From the NCBI GenBank assembly GCA_013368445.1, contig JAACJO010000008.1:1426001-1490000 (forward strand): DNA of 64,000 nucleotides. The letters run 5' to 3'. The notes under the pieces are model-generated. The model did no database searches, was not told the DNA's origin, and saw only the letters and a program-made list of their open reading frames with translations. How positions within the stretch are numbered: the first letter of the stretch is position 1; every line of letters starts with the position of its first letter. Shown in pieces: positions 1 to 11,428 of this stretch. The position numbers and the translations under genes were made by a program. This stretch comes from Leucocoprinus leucothites. Taxonomy: Eukaryota; Basidiomycota; Agaricomycetes; Agaricales; Agaricaceae.

Positions 1-259
1 AATTGACCTTGGATTACCACCCACCATCCCCATCGTTTAAATCTTAAATCTCTGAATCTCTGGTTTGAGAGTGTTACCCATGGCTCAACGTGGCTTCCAT
101 GCATACAGGTGGCGGGTATGAATATTCGGGTCCGACAGAATGTGAAGAGGGGTGAGTGTTTAAAAAAGAATGTTTTTTTTGGTGGGCCTCGGTTGCTGAT
201 CGGCCCCTGATTAGGTTCTTTTGTCACGAAAATCATAAACGTGAGCGAGGGGACAGTGA

Positions 260-481
260 ATCCTCCAAACTGAGTCGTCACTGAATGTCGTTCAATTAGA
301 TTATCACCAATGTTGGCCAAGAAGTGAAGCGGTGATCACTCCGACTGTGGGTTGGCAAGAGGCTTTCACACGGCCACCTCCTGCAGTACCTGAGCCAACG
401 ACTCCAGCTCTTCCACTTAGTACAACAAAGGAATACGATGAGAAGGAAGCTGATGCTCCTTTAACGACAGCCCCACCATGA
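260..481 (+). CDS. Possible C-terminal exon of an upstream gene
   Basis: An uninterrupted frame of about 73 codons runs from just after a TGA at 257 to a TGA at 479-481. Its last ~45 codons are rich in Pro, Thr and Ala and end in an acidic stretch (YDEKEADAP), which looks like the disordered tail of a fungal protein. There is no ATG, so it would have to be a terminal exon of a gene starting left of the window. No domain is recognisable and no acceptor site was fixed with confidence. It could equally be a chance open frame. Confidence 0.28.
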   Translation: MLQTESSLNVVQLDYHQCWPRSEAVITPTVGWQEAFTRPPPAVPEPTTPALPLSTTKEYDEKEADAPLTTAPP

Positions 482-783
482 AACTACTCGGGAGTTGAGC
501 GAAGGCGGCGGTGAGAGCTGACAGGCTAACGAGTGTTTATGCATCATGTACCATTTATTTACCCATCCACTTCACGCAATCACATCCAGATCTAGATATT
601 TACGGACACATCAGCTGCGTCACTGCAGTGCGCAGAATTATGAAAATATTATAAGCATGCATGATATTGGACTGAGTGAGGTGTGAGAGGCTCGCAATAG
701 AATAAGTACCATAGGCAATCGTCCTCGGGGTCTCCTCTACCATCGTCTCTACCACGATACGATCTCGACCATAGTCCAGCCCT

Positions 784-2556
784 CTAGACCTTCTTGGTCG
801 GATCCTGCGCCATCGGTTCTGTGGGAGTGGCTTGACCAGGTTGCCCCTGCTTCTCCTCGGGTTTCTTTGGTTGGCCGAACATCTCGAACAAATTTCCGGG
901 AGCCTGAGCCGCCATCGCATCCTGCTCCTGTTGCAACATCTTGTCCAACGTTTCACGGTTGGCTTCAATGTACTTCTGTTCCTCGATATACTGCCTCTGC
1001 GCCTCCGCACGTTTCTGCTCGAGATAAGTGGGAGGTGGTTGGCCACGAGGAGTCGTGCCCTGGGAAGAAATGGTCAATAACGAGAATAAGCATTCATTGA
1101 TCCTAAACGCACTGGTTGTGAAAGACCAAACACGCTAGAGAATGAGCTGCTGGAAACATGATTTGCCTTCTTCTTCCACTCCTCAATATGCTTCTCCTTT
1201 GCCTCGGCTTCCTTCTTGGCGTACTCGATAGGGATGTCCTTGCCATGGTAGGCCTCAATAATTGGGCGAACATCAGCAGGCTTGTAGATCGCAATAGCTA
1301 TGGAACCAGTTAGTGAGTGCGATCAACGAGGTGACGCAGCGTACACACATTCTAGGAAGGGAATCATCGCAACGAGGCCCTTATCACTAGAATCACCCTT
1401 CCACTTGGGCAAAATAATAGCGTTTTCGGGATGTGTCATGTAATGTGTTGGGTCGGTATCGAGAGCAACGACTTTACTCAGATCGCGGTTAAGATACGAA
1501 AGGTCCTGGAAGTTGAATGAGCAGCTGAAAGCGCGTTATTAGATTTGGAATGACCTTGACGACAGTGCCGTTGATTGACCGTGTAGCCTCACGGAAGAGG
1601 CGGTGACTAATAAAGAAATTATACTTGTCTAGTTTGTCGAGAACAGGGAGGGCGGTCTTGAGGACATATAAGCTCTCCTACGAACAGAAAAGGAATCTTG
1701 ACGACTCACATAATAATTTTGCGTGGTGAAAACAACTACTTCATAAAACTGGGAAATGTAGGCGAGGAAGTAGTCCACGCCGGGTCGCTTGGCCGTCCGC
1801 CAGCCATGTTGACGCTATCATGGTTGAGTGAGCTTGGGCAATAGGAAACGAAAAGGAAGAGACTTACATCCCAAGTTGATGTCACCAGGAGATCGTCAAT
1901 AGAAATTAAGAGAGTGTAAGGTTTTTGATGTGGAGGTGGGTAAGGTGGAGGTAAGAGCTCGGTCCAAGCGGGCTTGTTGAAGTACTATTGAAGAAGGGAA
2001 AATTAACGACGTCACAAAACACGAAATGGTGAGGCTTACGTCGAACAAATTGCCCGCTCGCTCCTTCGTTCTATTCCACCGACCTTGGGGAGAGTGTTCA
2101 AGTTTCTACACATAAGCACATAAGCAACATGTCAACAAATACACCAAGGCAACTCACGAGTCTCATCTCCTTCAACTCATGCTCCTCCCACTCTCTACCC
2201 ATATAAAAGAGCCCGAGCCCAAGAGACAGACCCAAAAGTCCAAACGACAACTTGCCCATATTCTGTCTCCTCTTCTCACTCGCCGAAAGCGTACCCTTCG
2301 AAGACCTAGCACCAGTCCTCTCCCTCTCCTTCTGCTGAGGTTGTTGTACCTCTGGAGGGGCAAAATCCAGACTTGGCGCTGCACCGGGTTGTGACGTCGT
2401 ATCTGCAGGAGCTTCGGGTGTCTCAGGCCCGGGTTCTTTTGGTGCCTCTGAGCTCGACGTCGCGCCTGACGACGAGGGGGGTGGTTTCTGGGACATCCAT
2501 CGTGCTGAATGGACGAGGGCGCGTCGTTGGACGGGACGAGTGAGGACGGCGAACAT
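784..2556 (-). CDS. TIM50: TIM50, subunit of the mitochondrial TIM23 presequence translocase
   Basis: Tim50 is the inner-membrane receptor that takes presequence proteins from the TOM complex and passes them to the TIM23 channel. The N-terminus starting at 2556 is a basic, Arg-rich presequence ([15 protein letters not shown]), followed by a Pro-rich linker and one hydrophobic segment ([18 protein letters not shown]). A multi-exon FCP1/NIF-like domain follows. It contains the strand [13 protein letters not shown], where the phosphatase DxDx(T/V) motif is degenerate as expected for Tim50, and a segment reading [32 protein letters not shown] across an intron. Near the C-end it has [13 protein letters not shown] and a charged helix, then a Gln/Pro-rich tail. 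An in-frame ATG exists at 2667 but would place ~37 residues before the presequence, so 2556 is preferred. At least six short introns are present. The identification is firm; individual splice sites were not all checked. Confidence 0.92.
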
Positions 2557-4389
2557 ATATGGCGAGGTCGGTTTTGTTGGCAGTCTTGACAAACTTTTGC
2601 AGACGGTTGTTTGGCTGTTCCGTTGGACACAAACATTGTCATTGATGTCATCCACGACATCAGCCATGGTTCAGAACATCCAGACACACCATTACCACAG
2701 CCGAGCTTGAGTTACATGATGTGTCCTAGGATCTGCAGTCATGAAATTTTGGATCGTAGCATGAACATTCTTGCTTGTGATTTGTGGCGGTGGCTTCAAG
2801 TCAATTGACTCCTAGGCCGTCTCAACAACCATTCAGTGCCCGGAGATCAGAAGTCCCTACAGGAAAACCCCAAGGTTGTACTCTCGCCCACACACTTTGG
2901 CCCACACCACATGTCAAGCACTGTTTCTATGGACAAGACTATTTATCTATTGTTACTCACAATCGGGTTCCCAGAGATGAGACTCTTTCTCTTCGGCTTC
3001 TCCTCCCTGAGCCTGGACATATCTCAAACCCGACTCCTCAATTCAAATCAGAAATCAGGACAACCAGGAGCGATGATGCGGTATGCTGTGCGGAGCCCGC
3101 CCTCTGAAATATGCAGATTCATACTGCGCACGGCTGCGCTTTTGGTTTAGACTGATATCGCAAGTCGCCGAAGGTGATATCTTCACCCAACCCTCGCTGC
3201 GCGAACTCAGTTGATTGGTCAACGCTATCAGCTTTTTGACTCTGATCAATCGCAATTGGGGCTGTACCGGATTTCAGAGCACAAGGGGAAATATGACATC
3301 TACTGTGCGACGGGGCGTGTTAGCAGTGGGTACTGCAACAGCACAAGAAGCGTTGAAAAGCCTCCGCGCTCCAAGGTTTGAGACCGAGTGAACATTTAAG
3401 CTGAGTTCCAGATTCACAATTTCCTCCGAGGCTGACCACGCTTTTTACTTAATTTTCGTTCAAGACCTTCTGAAGTCTCACGGACGAGCGGGTCCAAAGC
3501 CGAGCGAAATTTCTTATCCTGCAGTCCTGCAGAGCACGATGAAGCCGTAGACTATAAGTTATCTGGGCCGCGCGAGTCGGTAGTTACCCTGAAATACAGT
3601 AGACAGCTTGGGAGCTGATCTTCGAGTAAGTTGCCACTGCAGCCACGCATCTCCCTAGAAGATCAATTACACGTTTTTCGTGACGTTATCTTTCTCATAT
3701 TCTCTTCCCAAGGAACCGACGTGTTATTGAACGACGCTCATTTTACATTTGGGGAGTACGGTCCGACAGTGATTATTACTCATATATAGAGTTTTTACCC
3801 AACTGAGGAGCACTTTCTCCCGAGTCGGCCGCCTCGAGCCCTTTTCATTTGCTTGCGTTAATTTGAGTCTTGAGGTAAGGATGACTAGGACCATGTATAA
3901 CCCGTCGGCTAGAGTTCCCTGGATTTTGTTAGCCGGTTTGTTGTCCGAGATAATGAGGAGGTTCTGCAAATCGTGCTCAATGAGATGAAATAGGATGAAA
4001 TAGGGATTATTTCTTTCGCCATCTATCATCCATCATGGCCCAATAACAGGATAGTAACATTTTCGAAGGACTTCTGGCTTGCAGAGGCAATCTTCGTTCC
4101 TCTTAGCAACTCATAGAAAGCATAGAACGTAGCTTCGGCCCTGTCCTCGCCTGCCAACATGTTTCTGGGGTGGGTGTTGATTTGAGCCTCATGTTCATAC
4201 CATCATATCTTCGCAGCGGCCGATTGGATTATCAGTTCTGATGGCATACTTAATGCCGAAAAGGACCCTGAGGCTAGACGATCGTACCATACGATCACAC
4301 GAATTTTACTTCAAAACTCCTTTTTCCACGCGTAACAATTTGTCATTGCACCTTTCATTCTTATCACCATCTGCCTTGCACCCCTCGCC
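2557..4389. other. Intergenic region between divergent TIM50 and INO1
   Basis: About 1.8 kb with only short frames on both strands and no family resemblance. An ATG-started 101-codon frame on the minus strand (4029 to 3724) has no recognisable domain and no supporting neighbours. Both promoters must lie here. I saw no RNA gene or repeat. Confidence 0.6.
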
Positions 4390-4397
4390 TATATAAA
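4390..4397 (+). promoter_or_regulatory. TATA box of INO1
   Basis: TATATAAA lies about 220 bp before the INO1 ATG, in a pyrimidine-rich leader typical of a strongly expressed fungal housekeeping gene. The call rests on sequence match and position only. Confidence 0.6.
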
Positions 4398-4616
4398 CCC
4401 TCCTACTGTCCGCTGAAAAACTTCATCAGCGAACCTCCAGCTCTTCTCTAGCGTCGCAGTTCTTCAGTCGGTCTCCTCGATCGCCTTTTGTTTTTTCCGG
4501 GTCACTTGCTCCCCCGTGCATGTACTCGAACCAGCTTTGCTCTTCACACAACTCGCACCGAGGTTCCAGGCACACAGCCGCAGGCTTCGTCTTTCTCTGA
4601 TAAAATCGTGTTTCGT

Positions 4617-6450
4617 ATGATGGCTCCTACCAACGTTTCTTCCGGTTACAACACTCCCGAGTCTCAACTCGAGGGCCTTCTCCCTGTTCACCCTACGGCT
4701 GCTCGTCGTCCCAACTATATCACTGTGCAGTCGGAGAATACGCTCTACGATGATGAGCATATCACTTCCAAATTTTTCAATCGCGGTTCCACCGTTACCG
4801 TCGCCGACGGCCAGTTCACTGTTGTTCCCAAGGCCGAGGAATACCAATTCCGCACCAAGAGGGCCATTAGCAAGACTGGGTGAGCTTTCTTCCTTGCTTC
4901 ATTGATGTCTGCCGCGTACTGACACGGTTTGACGCGTAGTCTCATGATGATCGGTATTGGTGGCAACAATGGCTCGACCTTGTGTGCAACTATTCTTGCC
5001 AACCGCCACAACATCACGTGGCACACTAAAGGCGGCGTTGAGCAGCCCAACTACATTGGTTCTCTCCTCCGCGCATCCACCATCAGCATCGGTACCGACA
5101 CCAATGGCAAGGAGGTCCATGTTCCCATTTCCGACGTCCTCCCCATGGTTCACCCTAACGACCTCGTCCTCGGTGGTTGGGATATCTCCAGTGCTAGCCT
5201 TGACAAGGCCATGGAGCGCGCTCAAGTCCTAGATTACGACCTTCAGCGCCAGGTTGCTCCCCACATGGCTCTCCTTGGCAAGCCTCTTCCTTCCATCTAT
5301 TATCCCGACTTTATTGCCGCCAATCAGGAGGAGCGTGCTGATAACCTTATCCCCGGAGCTGATAAGCAAGCCCACCTTGATCACATTCGTGCCGACATTC
5401 GCAAGTTCAAGGAGGATAACGGTCTTGACCGTGTTATCGTCTTCTGGACCGCCAACACTGAGCGTTACAGTGACATCATCCCCGGTGTCAATGATACCGC
5501 CGACAATCTCTTGAACGCGATTAAGAACTCGCACTCTGAGGTCTCCCCTTCCACTCTCTTCGCCGTCGCCGCCATCCTCGAGAACCAGCCTTTCGTCAAC
5601 GGTGCTCCCCAGAACACCTTTGTTCCTGGTGCCATTGAGCTCGCCGAGCGTCAGAAGTCCTTCATCGGTGGTGACGATCTCAAGTCTGGCCAGACTAAAC
5701 TCAAGTCCGTTCTCGCCGAGTTCCTCGTCAATGCTGGTATCAAGCCCCTCTCCATTGCGTCTTACAACCATCTTGGCAACAATGATGGCCATAACTTGTC
5801 TGCTGAGAGGCAGTTCAAGAGCAAGGAGATCAGCAAGAGCAGTGTTGTCGATGATATGGTCAATGCCAACCGCCTTCTTTTCAAGGCTCCTGAGGTTGGA
5901 CCCAAGGGCGTTCCCATTGGTAAGGGCGAGCACCCAGACCATATTGTCGTCATCAAATATGTTCCTGCTGTTGGCGATTCCAAGCGTGCTATCGACGAGT
6001 ACTACTCTGAGATCTTCTGCGGTGGCAGGTCTACTATCAATATCTTCAACGAGTGCGAGGTACGATTTAATACTTTCTATATCGCGTACTCGATGATTGA
6101 CAAGCGTTTTTATAGGATTCCCTTCTCGCCACTCCTCTTATTCTGGACTTGACCATCCTCGCTGAGCTCCTTACTCGTGTCGAGTACCGCAAGCCCGGTC
6201 AACAGGACTTTGCCCCCTTGTACTCCGTCCTCTCCTTGTTGTCCTACATGCTCAAGGCACCCCTTGTCAAGCCTGGTATGTCGCTTTATGCTTATGTTCC
6301 TACCAGTCAGCTCATTCTAATCTTTCTTTCTTAGGCACCGATGTTGTTAACAGCCTCAACAGGCAGCGCAACGCCCTTGAGAGTTTCTTGAAGGCCTGCG
6401 TCGGCTTGGAGGGCAACAGCGACCTCTTGCTCGAGACTAGGATCTGGTAA
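4617..6450 (+). CDS. INO1: Inositol-3-phosphate synthase
   Basis: This cytosolic NAD+-dependent enzyme converts glucose 6-phosphate to 1D-myo-inositol 3-phosphate, the committed step of inositol synthesis for phosphatidylinositol and sphingolipids. Four exons splice cleanly: 4617-4879, 4940-6059, 6116-6275 and 6335-6450, giving about 552 residues (yeast Ino1 is 533). The first intron falls inside the NAD-binding loop, which reads [13 protein letters not shown] after splicing. Other family hallmarks are [21 protein letters not shown], the [10 protein letters not shown] segment and a C-terminal block running from [13 protein letters not shown] to [14 protein letters not shown]. Two tandem ATGs at 4617 and 4620 could each start translation. 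Frame, active-site region and length are complete, so the gene looks functional. Codon use is strongly C-rich at third positions, consistent with high expression. Confidence 0.97.
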
Positions 6451-6669
6451 ATGTCCGGATTCCTTTCTGTACTTGCCACAATGCTCGACACCAACAATTC
6501 CTTGTTTTCCTGTCTGCTTGTAACATAGAAACGTACTGACTGTTCGTGATTCGTGATTCGTGACTCTGATGTACTCGACTGATTTGATTGAATGATACGT
6601 CTGACATATAAGGCACTTTGCCACAAATCTCCTTGCCCCCTCCTTGAGAATACTGGTTCCAACAATCAT

Positions 6670-7593
6670 TCAGCAGAATGTGATGGTCAAGCCAACCTGG
6701 ATAAATAAAAATTTTACTTGGTGAGAAGAAGGGTCAACGAAGAGTAGTGAGTAGATCCTTACATCGTTCTTCTGGCAAGCTACTTGAGCGAAGTTATCAT
6801 CAGGCTTGCGGAATGCGAAATGGCAGTTTGCGTCGTTGCCTTCAAGTCCATTCGTCAGTATTTTTAACCGCAATATTTTGGCAGCCTTGACTTACAATCA
6901 TGGCCATCGGTGCATCCACCGGTGTACCTTTAAAAATAGGTCAGCACATAGTACGATGTTTAATTCTTCCCGCGTATTGTTTGAACTAACTTACCTGAAT
7001 CCGATAGCCTGAGAGAATTTATGGCTATAAATCGAGTAAGCGTTTCACCCTTGGTGTTAATTTATAAAGTTCTGTAGCTTACGGAGGGATCAAGGAAATA
7101 TCAGCGCTCGAGCCACTTCCAGGCTTGCTGGGATCCGGGTTTATGAGGGTTAACTCGACGGTACCGCAATTTTCGCCGTTGAAGCCACACTTTCCTGTAT
7201 TCGAATGGGTATAAGTCTCCACGTCTGGCTTCCGTACGTCAATACGGTATATTCATAATTTCATACCATTGTCGAGATAGCTGAGTATAAATTTTTCTCT
7301 TATCAGTCGCGCTCATACATGGGATAGGGTATGAAAGTATCACTCACGCAATAGCAGAAGCAAGAGGTCCGTTACTGGTAAAGTCCTTGCCGCTAGACAA
7401 GACATTGGGTCCTTGAATCAACTTGGGCTGTGATGAATGGGCGAGTGAGATGGGGTGTACAGGAGAACAGTAGTTAAAGAACACGAACCGTTCCGGACTT
7501 GCACCTGTTCTCAAAGTGAACACGGTGGGATTCAGCGACTGCACCGATGACGGTGGTACTGAGGAAAGCAATGCAGAGAGTTAAGAATTTCAT
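6670..7593 (-). CDS. Small secreted protein, agaricomycete 'glycopeptide' family (copy A)
   Basis: A short secreted protein split into many small exons. The first exon gives a signal peptide (MKFLTLCIAFLSTTVIGAVA) followed by SHRVHFENRC. Splicing then gives PKLIQGPNVLSSGKDFTSNG, CGFNGENCG-type and AFRKPDDNFAQVACQKND blocks, ending VGLTITFC. It is the paralog of the gene at 8389-9360 on the same strand: the block order is identical and most introns are shared, but copy A lacks the intron that splits the first Cys-containing block in copy B. In my knowledge this family is annotated 'glycopeptide' in many mushrooms and resembles thaumatin-like folds in its Cys spacing; its activity is unknown. 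Frames appear intact. Confidence 0.78.
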
Positions 7594-7666
7594 AGTAGTA
7601 TGAGTTGTACTGGTTCTTTGAGATGTTTCTGGTACTGAAGAACCCTCCACCCAAAAACATACCGCT

Positions 7667-7674
7667 TTATATAC
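7667..7674 (-). promoter_or_regulatory. TATA box of glycopeptide copy A
   Basis: On the minus strand the sequence reads TATATAAA about 75 bp upstream of the ATG at 7593. This close spacing is usual for fungal genes of inducible, secreted products. Confidence 0.6.
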
Positions 7675-8388
7675 GTTGAAAAGGCGTCGTATTTTCGTGC
7701 AAGTTGGAGACGACGTGGTTCGGTCATCTTGCCATATGGGAACCCAGACTAGCATAGTTGTAAAGGTGCTCCATGGGCTCCATTTTAAGAGCATTTTAGT
7801 GGCTATTCAAACTCTTTGGTGAAATATCACCTGGGCCAGCGGTATGTTTCAACTTCTACTAACATATTCGATTGCAGCGAGTTCTTGGAGTCGTCTCCTA
7901 CCCGAACACCACGATATTCCACATACTGATGTAATACGTCGGATAAACAGTAGCTGGCAAAAATAGCAGCAGTCAGCGGCCTTTTGCAGAACAAGTATGT
8001 CCTCCGAAGTCGATGGACGGGTTTATAGCCCGTTAATCTAAAAATACTCGCGTTAGGTTTCCGGCGGCATGACAAACTCCAAAGCTGCATAGAGGCTCTC
8101 CAACAAACTCTGACATATCCCTTGATTTTGAACTGAGCAATTGAGTGGCCTGTGGGTGGGCCCTCGATGGGTGGAGTGAATACATGTGTTCGCATTCTAG
8201 TACTCGGTTCTCAGGCTGATCCATTATAGGTGGATCACAGAACTAGGATCCAATCGTTCAGCTGATGAGGCTAATTTTTGCACTCTGTAACTTCGAAGAT
8301 TCTTCATCAAAAGGATCATTTGATTGTGTTCTCGGTATTTCGGACACCATAATTGATTATACATTCGCAGCCGTGTAATATGGTTAAT
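7675..8388. other. Spacer between the two glycopeptide paralogs
   Basis: About 0.7 kb. Two short minus-strand frames (8195-7827 and 8224-8033) have no recognisable content. It presumably holds the copy A upstream region and the copy B 3' end. Confidence 0.5.
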
Positions 8389-9360
8389 TTACAAACAGAA
8401 GGTAATAGCAATGTTCACCTGGAGAAAGAGTGAGAAATGACCGAGATACTGTTGACAGGAGAATTTGACTTACATCGTTAGCCTGGCAAGCAACTTGAGC
8501 CCAAGTGTCCTCGGGTTTGCGGAACGCCATGGGGCAGCTGGCGCTGGTACCTGGATAATCGAATGTCAGACACACTCAAGTAGAGAGTGGAGAAAGGTCA
8601 TACAGTCTGTGCCAGTGCCGTCGCAGCCGTTGTAATATCTTATTATTAGAGTAAGCCACAGGAACGCTCAATTATCAGAACTAGGGCTTAGTGCTCACCC
8701 GAAACCAGAGGTGACGGAGAAAGTGTGACTAGCCAATTTATTTCAGCTTATTTCAAAGATCACTCGAATTCGGCAACGTGAAACGTACGGCGGAATCAAG
8801 GAAATGTCAGCACTTGAACCGCTTCCGGGGCTTGTTGGGTTGATTAGAGTGACCTCGACAAGGGTGCAGCCGTCACCATTGAAACCACAGCTTCCTAAAC
8901 GGAGGGTTAGATTTGGTGATCGACAAATGGGGTGGAATTGACATTGGAAGAGGAATGTAGGGTATTTACTTACCAGTTTGTAGATACCTATGGACGTCAT
9001 TAGACGGTTAGGCTTAATTGTTACTTGCCTGCCCAATAAACCCAAAACTTACGCTATAGCGGCTGTCAGTGGTCCATTGACAGTGTAGGCACCGCCGGTC
9101 GATAGGACGTTACCCCCTTGAATGAGAGTGGGCTACGATACCCATGCGGTGTCAGTTTGATGGGATAGGAAAAGTGACGAGTAGCATGGAGTATACATAC
9201 GGTACCAAAACCACACCTAGGAAGGACAAGCTTTGTGAATAAGTGGAGGACGGTAGCGTGGATGTGCTTACCTGTTGTCAAAGGTGACAGTGTGTCTCTC
9301 TGCACTCACGACTTGGGCGGCGGAGAGCGCAGCAACAGCAACAGCGAGAAGGCCGAACAT
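8389..9360 (-). CDS. Small secreted protein, agaricomycete 'glycopeptide' family (copy B)
   Basis: The full model splices into about eight exons, one of only 14 bp and another of 16 bp. The signal peptide is MFGLLAVAVAALSAAQVVSA. The mature chain starts ERHTVTFDNRCGFGTPTL and continues with GGNVLSTGGAYTVNGPL, then SCGFNGDGCTLVEVTL, a Ser/Gly-rich linker, FSVTSGFGYYNGCDGTGTDC, SCPMAFRKPEDTWAQVACQ and VNIAITFCL. About ten cysteines and a conserved FRKPxDxxAQVACQ segment define the family. The length is about 155 residues before processing. Every junction checked keeps frame, so the gene is intact. It is expected to be secreted and disulfide-bonded; its function is unknown. It is a tandem paralog of 6670-7593. 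Confidence 0.87.
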
Positions 9361-9447
9361 TGAAGCTTTTGGAAGACTATAGAAAAACTGAGGTGATACT
9401 TGAAGAGGCAAGGCACTCTGCTTATTCGTAGAGGTCTCATCCTCGTA

Positions 9448-9453
9448 TTTATA
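9448..9453 (-). promoter_or_regulatory. TATA-like element of glycopeptide copy B
   Basis: TATAAA on the minus strand about 90 bp upstream of the ATG at 9360. Its position matches the TATA box of the paralog at 7667. Confidence 0.5.
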
Positions 9454-10036
9454 CAGTTTCTCAGAGATCTCTGAGAAATCATCGTTTGATAGTATCAGGA
9501 CAGTTACGCGGGGAATACCTTGAGAACAATACTCAAGCGGTTGCCTAGTGAGCCTAAACGCTGAAAGCATATGGTTCTTTTGAATGCGCTTTCCACCTTC
9601 ATACCCGTTACTGAGGCAAGCCGTTCGGCACCAAGAGACCCTCCCAGTACGGTCCTTGAACGCCGGGATTGACCATGCACGATGTTCGTAGTTCAAATCC
9701 CATTCGCCTTGAAGGGTATCGGATGATATGACAAACGCGAAGTGCCCCACACTATTTTTGTCTGATTGTTATGATGTCAAGCTGTAAATGTCGGCAATTG
9801 GTTGGCGGCCTTGATGTTCTTTTTTTTTTGCCATCCAACTTGTGACAAACGGAGAAGATACTAGCACGTGTACCTATGATTTTGAGCAAAGATTTTCATT
9901 CCCGCTAATAGTGACTACCAAGGCAGCGGAGATAAACCCAGTATGCTAGAGCCGAATTGGAGAAGGGTATAGTCATCAAGGAGGAAGTCATCAACCCAAG
10001 AATAGAGGGTGCGAGAGAATGGAGACAGAAACTGTT
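9454..10036. other. Intergenic, no gene seen
   Basis: Only short frames, plus one homopolymer tract of eleven T near 9820. I see no gene here. Confidence 0.5.
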
Positions 10037-10816
10037 TTAGCCTCTAAGAAGACTTAGTAGATGCGCCCTCCGGGGATCCATGTATTTTGGTGGTGAGCGG
10101 CTCTGAATTTGGTGCATGACATATGCAACTGGATCACTCTTTGATGGACGAAGCTGGGAAGAGGGGACTGGAAGCCGTGGGCGTCGGGGTAGAGATGGTG
10201 GTATAGCCAAGGTGTGCAGTCGAGTCTGTTGCGCCGGAATGGGGGTCACGGGGGGAAGGTTAAGTAGAGTCATTCTCGGCGCAGCCGGGGGCTGGAATGA
10301 GGTCTTGGTTTGCTTAGGGGGGATACGATCCGAATGTTCATCCATGAGTTTCGCTTCCCAAGCGTGTACGGCTGCCCGATGGACACCGAGTCGCACAGGT
10401 ACTGGTGCGAGGATGCGATCATTGTTCGTGTTCGGCCGGGGAACAGGGAAGTTGTATTTAGGGCTGGTGTATTCCTGAAAAGGTGTATAGTCATCTTCCC
10501 TGCAGACTTTGTCCCAGATGGACGCGTTGTTAACGCGTCTCAAGAAGGGCTTGCCGGGCCATGACACCGGAGGTTCTGTGTAATTGCATGAGAAATCGGG
10601 CCCGTCGCCCCCAGCGGCAGGGACCCATGTATGCGATGAAGGTGGATTCTGATGCTGACTATTCATTGCGTACATTTCGAAGCAAGTCTTTGATGTTTTT
10701 TCTCCGATGCTCCCATGAAAGTTTCTTTGACGAAGGCGTTGGCGGGGCATTGGACTGGAGTTGACTCGGAGCTGCGCGACGAGAGAGGATAATTTATACA
10801 TCGAAATTGAGGACAT
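10037..10816 (-). CDS. Hypothetical Pro-rich protein
   Basis: A single-exon frame of 259 codons starts at a true ATG (10816). The first ~40 residues are basic and lack acidic residues until FHGSIGE, which could act as a mitochondrial presequence. The rest is Pro/Arg-rich with repeated short basic and Pro motifs (PRPNTNNDR, PPVTPIPAQ, PPSLPRRPRLPVP). I recognise no domain. A leader intron may lie upstream near 10830-10900. The length, composition and absence of a good competing frame suggest a real lineage-specific gene, but this is not certain. Confidence 0.5.
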   Translation of the reverse strand: MSSISMYKLSSLVAQLRVNSSPMPRQRLRQRNFHGSIGEKTSKTCFEMYAMNSQHQNPPSSHTWVPAAGGDGPDFSCNYTEPPVSWPGKPFLRRVNNASIWDKVCREDDYTPFQEYTSPKYNFPVPRPNTNNDRILAPVPVRLGVHRAAVHAWEAKLMDEHSDRIPPKQTKTSFQPPAAPRMTLLNLPPVTPIPAQQTRLHTLAIPPSLPRRPRLPVPSSQLRPSKSDPVAYVMHQIQSRSPPKYMDPRRAHLLSLLRG

Positions 10817-11428
10817 CGTAGTCGCTGGCTATGTGATGATTAGTATATTGAATAGCCAAAGAAAACGAAAATAGAACGAAAAAAATACTCACCGTAGTTT
10901 TTCGCAGATACAGTTAGAATTGTGTCGACAAGGCGAATGTGGGTGAGGTGTAGGCGCGTAAACGTGGGAGTAGGAATAGAGACCGCATGACCTCAGTCTC
11001 CTTGCGCTTTTATGGGGACTCCATGTGCATTGACAATGCCCGTCTGTCACAGCACACGTCCATGCACAAGGCAAAGCGAGGAGGTGGCATTTCAAAAAAC
11101 GCCACATTCAGGGTTGCGTTATGGACAATGCGTGCTTGGACGCGCAGCATTCATTGTCACCCATACTGACATGTTGAAGACTCACTGTTTTGTATATGTC
11201 ACTCCTTAATGACCATATAATATATGAGTCGAAGTTAGCTACAAGAGCGTCAGTATCGAGTTGAAAGTTAGTGAGCTTGAATGTGCGCGGGTGATGTCAT
11301 CAACTCTCTTTTGTGATTTGGTCGAGTCCAATTAATTTTACGTGATGCGTCGTATTTGTGGACGTGACAGATACACCATTGAATATAAAAAGCTTTGTTA
11401 ATATAAAGTACATGCCACAGGGTTACTT
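10817..11428. other. Intergenic, no gene seen
   Basis: About 0.6 kb holding the upstream region of the Pro-rich gene and the 3' end of the membrane-protein gene. Frames on both strands are short (under 75 codons) and without family resemblance. Confidence 0.45.

Noticed and set aside
3724..4029. 101-codon minus-strand frame with an ATG
   Set aside because: No domain, signal peptide or paralog, and atypical composition; not separable from chance.
5229..5942. 237-codon frame antisense to INO1
   Set aside because: It is a shadow of the C-rich third-position codon use of INO1 and has no family resemblance.
9685..9710. GTTCAAATCCC resembling a tRNA B box
   Set aside because: No A box at the right distance and no cloverleaf stems could be folded around it on either strand.
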